A stretch of 64,000 nt of DNA, taken from assembly GCF_027922425.1 (NCBI RefSeq), contig NZ_BSFQ01000028.1, positions 33,462-97,461 of the forward strand, given 5' to 3'. The DNA is from Pseudonocardia halophobica. Lineage in GTDB: Bacteria; Actinomycetota; Actinomycetes; Mycobacteriales; Pseudonocardiaceae. The notes below the pieces were generated by a model. It was not told where the DNA came from. It did no database searches and was given only the letters and a program-made list of their open reading frames with translations. Positions 58,583 to 64,000 of this stretch are shown piece by piece; position 1 is the first letter of the stretch, and every line of letters starts with the position of its first letter. Position numbers and translations under genes: made by a program.

Positions 58583-58624
58583 GAGAACGTGCGTTCTCCC
58601 GGACCGTAGAGAACCGGCGTTCTT
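58583..58624. promoter_or_regulatory. Two TetR operator-like palindromes before the DUF1348 gene
   Basis: GAGAACGTGCGTTCTC (58583-58598) is a perfect palindrome with seven-base arms. GAGAACCGGCGTTCTT (58609-58624) is an imperfect copy. A third related site lies at 59352-59366. They surround the TetR gene at 58678-59244. Confidence 0.7.
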
Positions 58625-58677
58625 CGAACAACGCCGGTCACACGCTGTTGTCCGCCGGTAACCGGACGGACATCTGG

Positions 58678-59244
58678 TCAGCCGCGCGCGGCCCGGAGGA
58701 GCGCTGCGGCGGCGGTGCGGGCCTGGGCGGCCGGAGCGTCCGTGCCGAAGATCCCGGCCGTGACCATCGCGCCCTCGGCGAGCAGCAGTAGCTGCGGGCC
58801 GACGTCGGCGGGCAGGCCGGCCGCGGCGACCAGGCCGTCAAGGTAGTCGGCGAACGCCCGCTTGTGCGCGCGGGCCTGGCGGGCCATCGCCGCCGACACC
58901 GCGCCGAGCTCGCCGAACCCGTTGATCCACGCGCAGCCGCGGAAGCCGGGCTCGCGGAACCAGGCGCCGAGCCAGTCGAACACGGCGAGGATCCGGCCGT
59001 CCGGGTCGTCGACCTCCTCGACCGCGGCGGCGAGCCGGCCCCGCCACCGCACGTCGCGCCGTTCGAGGTAGGCCTCGACGAGGCTCTCCTTGGCCGGGTA
59101 CAGCGCGTAGACGCGCTTGAGCGGCAGCCCCGCGCCGCTCCGGATGTCGTCCATGCCGACGGCCTGGATGCCGCGGGCGTAGAAGAGCTCCTCCGCGGCG
59201 TCGAGCAGCCGGGTGCGGGCGGCCTCGGTGTCGAAGGGCGGCAT
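58678..59244 (-). CDS. TetR-family transcriptional regulator
   Basis: A 188-residue regulator with LLDAAEELFYARGIQAVGMDDIRSGAGLPLKRVYALYPAKESLVEAYLERRD as its N-terminal DNA-binding domain, similar to regulators of small detoxification genes. The ATG at 59244 is preceded by GAGGA in the first unit of an 18-bp minisatellite. Palindromes at 58583-58624 and 59352-59366 suggest it represses the DUF1348 gene and the divergent cation transporter. Confidence 0.9.
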   Translation of the reverse strand: MPPFDTEAARTRLLDAAEELFYARGIQAVGMDDIRSGAGLPLKRVYALYPAKESLVEAYLERRDVRWRGRLAAAVEEVDDPDGRILAVFDWLGAWFREPGFRGCAWINGFGELGAVSAAMARQARAHKRAFADYLDGLVAAAGLPADVGPQLLLLAEGAMVTAGIFGTDAPAAQARTAAAALLRAARG

Positions 59245-59350
59245 GGCGGTGGTCCTCGGTATGGCGGTGGTCCTCGGTGTGGCGGTGGTCCTCGGTGTGG
59301 CGGTGGTCCTCGGAACGGCGGTGGTCCTCGGTCCGCCCGTGGTCCTCGCG
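59243..59350 (+). repeat. 18-bp minisatellite, six units, between TetR and CDF genes
   Basis: Six tandem copies of ATGGCGGTGGTCCTCGGT occur (59243-59260, 59261-59278, 59279-59296, 59297-59314, 59315-59332, and a degenerate one 59333-59350). Units 1 and 2 are identical, with variants such as GTGGCGG in later ones. On the plus strand the units encode MAVVLG repeats in frame with the CDF gene. On the minus strand each carries GAGGACCACCGCC, a ribosome-binding site arrangement. Confidence 0.9.
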
Positions 59351-59351
59351 G

Positions 59352-59366
59352 GAAACGGTCGTTCTC
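59352..59366. promoter_or_regulatory. TetR operator-like site before the CDF transporter
   Basis: GAAACGGTCGTTCTC resembles the palindromes at 58583-58624 with one arm degenerate. It lies 17 bases before the preferred CDF start codon. Confidence 0.5.
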
Positions 59367-59383
59367 CACGCTACCGTCCGGCC

Positions 59384-60289
59384 GTGACCTCCTCGCGGGA
59401 CGACCGGGTCCTGGCGATCTCGCTCTGGGCCTCCGCCGGGTTCGCGGTGCTCGCGCTGGTGTGGGGCGCGCTCACCGGCTCCCGGCTGATCGTGTTCGAC
59501 GGCCTCTACTCCTTCGCGAGCGTCGGGCTCACCCTGCTCGCGGTCCTGGCCCTGCGCACCGCGCGCCGCGGCCCGGACGAGCGGTACCCCTGGGGGCGCG
59601 AGGCGTGGGAGCCGCTCGCGGTCGTCCTCAAGGCGGCGGCGATGGCCGGGCTCTGCGTGTACGCCCTGGTCGGCGCGGTGCTCGAGCTGCTCGCCGGGCC
59701 CACCGGGATCGCCGTGCGCGCCGCGCTGGTCTACGGCGTGGTGTCGACGCTCGGCGGCGTGGTCGTGACGGCTCTGCTGCGGCGGATGTCCGCACGCGGC
59801 TCGGACCTGGCGCGCGCGGAGGCGGCGGAGTGGGCGGGGGACACGCTGCTCAGCGTCGGGGTGCTCGTCGGGTTCGGCGTCGCCTGGGCCCTGGAGGCGA
59901 CCGGGCGGGCCGCGGCGGCCGCCTACGTCGACCCCGTCATGGTCGTGCTCGCGTCGGCAGCGTTCCTGCCGGTCCCGGTGCGGCTCATCCTGCGCAGCGG
60001 CCGCGAGATCCTCACGATGGCGCCGCCCGCGGAGGTCCTCGACCGCATCCGGGCGGAGGTGCGCGCGGTCGAGGACGCCTACGGCTTCGCCGAGTCGTTC
60101 GTCCGGGCCGGCAAGGTCGGGGGCCGGCTCGACCTGGAGGTCGACTTCGTCGTCGACGCCCGCTCGACGGCCCGCACGGTCGAGGACCTCGACGGCGTGC
60201 GGGCCGAGCTGTACCGGCGGTTGCGCGACCTCGACCCGCCGCCCGCGATGTCGGTGGGGTTCACCGCCGACCGGGGCTGGGTGAGCTGA
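59384..60289 (+). CDS. Cation diffusion facilitator (CDF) family transporter
   Basis: A 301-residue membrane protein. WASAGFAVLALVWGALTGSRLIVFDGLYSFASVGLTLLAVLAL covers helices 1-2 with the Asp of the metal site, and EWAGDTLLSVGVLVGFGVAWALEATG covers helix 5 with the second Asp. The cytoplasmic C-terminal domain (ILTMAPPAEVLDRIRAEVRAVEDAYGF) is present. CDF proteins export divalent metals by proton antiport. The GTG at 59384 is preferred; an open frame from ATG 59243, preceded by AAGGG, would add 47 residues of MAVVLG repeats. The divergent TetR gene probably regulates it. Confidence 0.88.
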   Translation: MTSSRDDRVLAISLWASAGFAVLALVWGALTGSRLIVFDGLYSFASVGLTLLAVLALRTARRGPDERYPWGREAWEPLAVVLKAAAMAGLCVYALVGAVLELLAGPTGIAVRAALVYGVVSTLGGVVVTALLRRMSARGSDLARAEAAEWAGDTLLSVGVLVGFGVAWALEATGRAAAAAYVDPVMVVLASAAFLPVPVRLILRSGREILTMAPPAEVLDRIRAEVRAVEDAYGFAESFVRAGKVGGRLDLEVDFVVDARSTARTVEDLDGVRAELYRRLRDLDPPPAMSVGFTADRGWVS

Positions 60290-60301
60290 CGCGGAGGCGG
60301 A

Positions 60302-60706
60302 TCAGCCCTGGCCGGCGTCGGGGTCCATCCACACGACCTCCCAGTGGTGGCCGTCCGGGTCGAGGAACGAGCGGCCGTACATGAAGCCGTGGTCCTGCGG
60401 GTCCTGCGCCTTCGCGCCGCCGTTCGCGAGGGCCGCGTCGGCGAGCCGGTCGACCTCGTCCCGGCTGTCGACGCCGAGGGCCAGGATCGCCTCGGTGGCG
60501 CTGCCGTCGGCGATGGGCTTGACCGTGAACCCACCGAAGTGCGAGTGGGACAGCAGCATCGCGGAGATGCCCGGCCCGATCTCGAGCGCGAGCGACTCGT
60601 CGCCGGAGAAGTCGGGGTTGAACGTGTAGCCCAGTGCGGTCCAGAACGCGCGGGTGGTCGCCAGGTCGGTGATCGGCAGGTTGACGAAGATCTGGGTGGT
60701 GGCCAT
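60302..60706 (-). CDS. VOC-family (glyoxalase/bleomycin resistance/dioxygenase fold) protein
   Basis: A 134-residue vicinal-oxygen-chelate protein with two beta-alpha modules: IFVNLPITDLATTRAFWTALGYTFNPDFSGDESLALEIG in the first and HGFMYGRSFLDPDGHHWEVVWMDP in the second. Family members bind a metal ion through His/Glu; FLDPDGHHWEVVW carries the second-half ligands. The ATG at 60706 is clear. It stands alone. Substrate unknown. Confidence 0.92.
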   Translation of the reverse strand: MATTQIFVNLPITDLATTRAFWTALGYTFNPDFSGDESLALEIGPGISAMLLSHSHFGGFTVKPIADGSATEAILALGVDSRDEVDRLADAALANGGAKAQDPQDHGFMYGRSFLDPDGHHWEVVWMDPDAGQG

Positions 60707-60866
60707 CGGGGTGCCTCCTCGCTGCGGACCGGTCGGTCCGGAGTGCGTGCTCTGTCGGGGTGTCGCACGGGAGACCGGGGCCCCACGCGGAACTCATCGC
60801 CCCCGCCTACGGCCGATCGGGTGATCGTCGATCATGGGCGACGTCATCGACGTGGACGGGCCGACG

Positions 60867-60896
60867 GTGCGGGCCCGGCGTGTGCCGGGCCCGCAC
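60867..60896 (-). terminator. Terminator hairpin after the MFS transporter gene
   Basis: GTGCGGGCCCGGC (60867-60879) is perfectly complementary to GCCGGGCCCGCAC (60884-60896) around GTGT, eight bases past the transporter stop codon on the minus strand. Confidence 0.85.
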
Positions 60897-60903
60897 GTCG
60901 TCG

Positions 60904-62196
60904 TCAGGCGACGGGCGTCGGCCGGGCGACGGCGCGGCGCAGGCCGTGCCGCGCGGCGTCCCGGTCCGGCCGCACCACGAGCATGGCGGTGAGGCCGCCG
61001 AGCACCATCAGCAGACCTGCGATGTCGAAGGCCCGCGCGTACCCCTCGACGGGGGTGGGTGCGGCGTCGACCAGTACGCCGGTGAGCAGCGGCGACACGA
61101 CGCTCGCCACAGCGACGATCGCGTACCAGATGCCCAGGGTGGCGCCCCGCTGGCGGGTCGGCGTCACGTCCGCGACGGCCGCCTGCGAGAGCGGGGTCTG
61201 CGAGTTGCCGATCCCGAACGCCAGCGCGACGAACGGGAGCAGCAGGATCGGCGCGTCGACCCGGGTGATCAGCAGCATGCTGATCCCGGCGACGAGCGCG
61301 AATGCCCCGCCGAGCACGCCCTGGGCGAGGTGCCGGGACAGGCCGCGGCGGAGCAGGCGCTGCGACAGCCACCCGCCGACCAGCATGAACACGATCGAGA
61401 TGTACGCCGGGACGGTCACCACGAAGCCGAGGGCGGTGCCGCTGAAGCCGGCCTGGCCGAGGTAGAGCGGCAGGAACGCGATGGCGAGCGCGAGGCCCCA
61501 GTAGACGGTGAACCCGGAGAACATCGTGCCCAGCCAGGTACCGGAGGTGAGCAGCCGGCGGTACGGCACGCGCGGCTCGTCGGTGGCGGCCGGCGTGACC
61601 GGGGCGGACTTCGCGGCGGTGGTGGCGAACGGGCCGTCGCCGCCGACGATCACCCACGCGATCGCCCAGAGCAGCCCGATGGCGCCGAGGATGCCGAAGG
61701 CGGAGCGCCAACCCCATGCGGCGATGGCCGCGTTGAGCAGGGGGGCGCCGATGATCACGCCGAGGCCGGAGCCGACGGTCAGCAAAGCCGCGGTGAACCC
61801 GCGCTTGCGCTCCTCCACCCAGGAGAAGGCGACGTGCATACCGAGCGGGATGCCGGGCCCCTCGCCCGCGCCCAGCAGGACGCGGGTGATCAGCAGGACC
61901 GCGAAGCCCGCGGCGGGCACCAGGATCGGCAGCTGCGCGGCGGACCAGATCACCGCCAGCGCCACCAGCATCCACTTCGCGGAGAACCGGTTGCCGAGGA
62001 AGCCGAACACGACGGCCGAGATGCTGAACAGCAGGTAGAAGGAGCTGGCGATGGTGCCGTACTCGGTGGCGCTGAGCCCGAGCTCCTTCATCATGGGGGC
62101 CGCGGCGAGCCCGATGATCGACTTGTCGGCGAAGTTGATCGCCACGAACAGCATGAGCAGGGCGATCACCCAGCGGGTGCGGGTCTGGGGAGTCAC
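60904..62196 (-). CDS. MFS transporter (anion:cation symporter/hexuronate-like)
   Basis: A 430-residue, 12-helix major facilitator. MLFVAINFADKSIIGLAAAPMMKELGLSATEYG at helix 1 and SFYLLFSISAVVFGFLGNRFSAKWMLV (motif A) point to the ACS family that moves organic anions such as glucarate or phthalate. The GTG at 62196 has GGAG upstream. A perfect AACGTACGTT palindrome at 62255-62264 lies in the promoter. It is a single-gene unit with its own terminator. Confidence 0.9.
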   Translation of the reverse strand: MTPQTRTRWVIALLMLFVAINFADKSIIGLAAAPMMKELGLSATEYGTIASSFYLLFSISAVVFGFLGNRFSAKWMLVALAVIWSAAQLPILVPAAGFAVLLITRVLLGAGEGPGIPLGMHVAFSWVEERKRGFTAALLTVGSGLGVIIGAPLLNAAIAAWGWRSAFGILGAIGLLWAIAWVIVGGDGPFATTAAKSAPVTPAATDEPRVPYRRLLTSGTWLGTMFSGFTVYWGLALAIAFLPLYLGQAGFSGTALGFVVTVPAYISIVFMLVGGWLSQRLLRRGLSRHLAQGVLGGAFALVAGISMLLITRVDAPILLLPFVALAFGIGNSQTPLSQAAVADVTPTRQRGATLGIWYAIVAVASVVSPLLTGVLVDAAPTPVEGYARAFDIAGLLMVLGGLTAMLVVRPDRDAARHGLRRAVARPTPVA

Positions 62197-62254
62197 AGGG
62201 TCTCCTGACGTCCTCGTCGAGGTGACATGGGGCACAGTGTCGCCGGGAGACCTT

Positions 62255-62264
62255 AACGTACGTT
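62255..62264. promoter_or_regulatory. Palindrome in the MFS transporter promoter
   Basis: AACGTACGTT, a perfect 10-base palindrome, 59 bases before the transporter start. Possible operator for an unidentified regulator. Confidence 0.45.
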
Positions 62265-62279
62265 CGGCAAGATTTGTCC

Positions 62280-62600
62280 AGCTTCAGTGGTGGCGTCCGA
62301 TGTGGGCGGGGCGGCGACCGCGAGCCTGGCGGCGTGAGATCGAGATCGGCGCCACGAGCGGCTGTGGCAGCTGATCGTCAGATCGGAGCAGAGGTGATGA
62401 ACGTTCGAGCGCACAGTGTCGGCAGCGAGGTGCGGAACCGGCTCTGGGTCAATCCGCTGCAGGGCACGGCCGCTCTCGCATGCGTACTGGACGGGGGGCT
62501 CGACGCTCTACGTCGGCTCGCCGAGGGGTTGAGGGGGGACGCGGCGGGTGATCGTGCGGGAGCGGTGGCCGAGGTAGGCCAGGGCTGCGGTATCGCGCGA
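62280..62600. other. Intergenic stretch without recognised gene
   Basis: About 320 bases between the transporter promoter and the 3' end of the DUF222/HNH gene. Frames that stay open lack ribosome-binding sites and recognisable motifs. No repeat or terminator stands out. Confidence 0.4.
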
Positions 62601-64000
62601 TCAGAAGGGGGCGGGGTCGTCGAGGTCGGCGGGTATGAGGTCGCCGCGCATGCTGGCGAGGGTCCAGCCACCGGGCGGGGCAGTGGGTGGGGTGGGTGGG
62701 GTGTCGCCGGGCTGGTCGGTGTCGGTGTCGGCGTCGCGTTGGGCGCGGGCGGCGAACTCTGCTGCGGCCTCCGGATCCGGCACGATCGGCTCGGCGTCGG
62801 GCGCGGTGGTGAAGGGTCGGTAGTCGTAGGGCTTGCTGAGGTACCGGTGTCCGGTGGGGGTGATCCAGGTCAGCGAGCCGTCGGGGTGGGCGAGGACCTG
62901 CCAGTCCTCGTGCTCCTTGAGGGTGTGGTGGTGTCTGCACAGCCCGTGCAGGTTGCGCTCGTAGGTGGGCCCGCGGTCCGCGGCGCGCTGGTGGTGATCG
63001 AGGTCGCCGTCGAGGGCGCGGCGGTTGCAGGTGGGGAACCGGCAGGTCTGGTCGCGGGCGACGACGAAGTCGCGCAGGGCGGCGGGTGGTCGGTAGAGGG
63101 TGCGGCCGTGGTCGAGCAGCGCCCCGGACAGCGGGTCGGTGATCAGGCGTTTCCAGACGCCGTCGGCGGCGGCTTCGCGGGCGAGCCCGGCCGGGATGGG
63201 GCCGTAGCCGACGAGTTCGGCCGGGGTGTCGGAAGCACCGGTGAGGGTGTCGTAGCCGACCACGACCTGGATCAACGGCTTCCCGCGCCCGACCGCCTGC
63301 GGGTCCGGGCGGTGGGTGAGCACGGCCTCGACCGCGGCCTCGACCGCGGCCGCGAGTTGTGCCTCGCTGACCGCCAGTGCGGCTTCCCCGAGCGGGTTGG
63401 CGGTCTCTCCGCCTGGTCGCGGTTCGGGTGGAGGGCTCTCTCCGGAACCGCCGGCGGCCTCGGCCGGGTCTGCACTCGTCGGGTCTGTGCTGGCCTGGCG
63501 GGCGGTGGCGGGGCCTGCGGCATCGGCCTGCGCGACGGCGGGACCGGTCTGCGTGCCGGAGGCGCCTGCATCTTCAGTCGTGGCCCTTGCAGCGGCCGTG
63601 CCGTCGGTGTCGGCGCCGGGGTTGTAGCTGTCGCGCAGGTGGGCGAGGGCGGCGGTGACCTGTTCGGTGACTGCGGTGGTGTCGGTGAGGGTGAGGCGGC
63701 CGGGGCACAGGTCGACCAGCAGGTCGGCGCGGCGCTGGTCCATGGTGCGTGGGTCGTCCGGACCCAGGGCTTTGGCCAGCCGGCACAGGGTCTGCCAGAC
63801 CGCTTCGGTGTCGACCGCGGAGAGCCGGGCCCAGATCGAGCCCATCCCGTCCGGGAGCGGGCGGTAGCTGACTTCGCGGGTGGTGCGGGCGGTGGTGTGG
63901 CGGCGGTGTGCGCCGTCGGGGTCGAGCCGGGCGATCAGCCGGCGCAGCAGCGCCCGCCACTGCGGGCGGGTCTTGCCCTGCGCGCGTTCCAGCGCCCGGG
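62601..64000 (-). CDS. DUF222/HNH endonuclease domain protein (5' end outside window)
   Basis: At least 466 residues reading from the right edge to the stop at 62601. The N-terminal part is the DUF222 region (ALERAQGKTRPQWRALLRRL, REVSYRPLPDGMGSIWARL). An Ala/Thr/Pro-rich variable linker follows, then an HNH domain: CRFPTCNRRALDGDLDHHQRAADRGPTYERNLHGLCRHHHTLKEH, with zinc Cys and catalytic HH. DUF222-HNH (13E12-type) genes are multicopy in actinobacteria. The frame is open to the edge, so the true start lies outside. Its role is unknown; nuclease activity is inferred. Confidence 0.9.
   Translation of the reverse strand, partial: RALERAQGKTRPQWRALLRRLIARLDPDGAHRRHTTARTTREVSYRPLPDGMGSIWARLSAVDTEAVWQTLCRLAKALGPDDPRTMDQRRADLLVDLCPGRLTLTDTTAVTEQVTAALAHLRDSYNPGADTDGTAAARATTEDAGASGTQTGPAVAQADAAGPATARQASTDPTSADPAEAAGGSGESPPPEPRPGGETANPLGEAALAVSEAQLAAAVEAAVEAVLTHRPDPQAVGRGKPLIQVVVGYDTLTGASDTPAELVGYGPIPAGLAREAAADGVWKRLITDPLSGALLDHGRTLYRPPAALRDFVVARDQTCRFPTCNRRALDGDLDHHQRAADRGPTYERNLHGLCRHHHTLKEHEDWQVLAHPDGSLTWITPTGHRYLSKPYDYRPFTTAPDAEPIVPDPEAAAEFAARAQRDADTDTDQPGDTPPTPPTAPPGGWTLASMRGDLIPADLDDPAPF

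Overview
The window is about 73-75% GC by eye, with strong G/C bias at third codon positions and many GTG (and some TTG) starts. It carries an Lsr2-like protein, a mycothiol-type DinB protein, an LAL-type LuxR regulator and a DUF222/HNH nuclease. This fits a filamentous actinomycete; Pseudonocardia or a near relative is my inference. It reads as a catabolic, accessory-rich chromosome segment. I see no rRNA, tRNA or CRISPR.

Layout. 1-5156: end of an unknown gene, an FAD/Fe-S 2-hydroxyacid dehydrogenase, a membrane protein and a GntR/FCD regulator. 5312-9322: operon of an MHS transporter, a split transketolase and an SDR, headed by GntR-type operators. 9421-15607: the most interesting part, an operon of an MFS transporter, a UGSC selenoprotein read through an in-frame UGA at 11002-11004, a thioredoxin-reductase-like flavoprotein, a second UGSC selenoprotein read through UGA 13454-13456, and two proteins homologous to the C-terminal domain of the first. 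Each UGA is followed directly by a stem-loop of bacterial SECIS type. A second FCD regulator (15614-16399) converges on it. 16456-19291: crotonase and NDP-forming acyl-CoA synthetase.

19428-28722: beta-lactamase-fold hydrolase, small conserved proteins, a flavin monooxygenase, a TetR/serine hydrolase/CoA ligase operon, two gene relics, an NTF2-fold enzyme and an Lsr2-like pair. 28822-36167: MHS transporter divergent from a MarR regulator, then a beta-oxidation-like operon (acyl-CoA ligase, crotonase, acetoacetyl-CoA synthetase, 3-hydroxyacyl-CoA dehydrogenase), with matching MarR operator candidates on both sides of the regulator. 36220-46261: acetyltransferase, LAL regulator, and a set of oxidoreductase and small-enzyme genes whose promoters share one motif. 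A block of about 870 bp of non-coding repeats (42570-43440) lies inside this part.

46266-57511: MarR/PPOX pair, TetR, an IclR-linked P450 operon with its own ferredoxin-fused reductase, PrsW-like protease, alpha/beta hydrolase, AMP ligase, ABC exporter and azoreductase. 57607-64000: MarR, NTF2-like protein, TetR with three operator-like sites, CDF transporter preceded by an 18-bp minisatellite, VOC protein, MFS transporter and a 5'-truncated DUF222/HNH nuclease.

The genes work as several small catabolic or detoxification modules, each with its own local regulator. The selenoprotein operon appears to be a substrate-import plus selenium-redox module; its substrate is unknown. No Sec machinery (selA, selB, selC, selD) lies in the window, so it must be elsewhere if the two UGA codons are translated.
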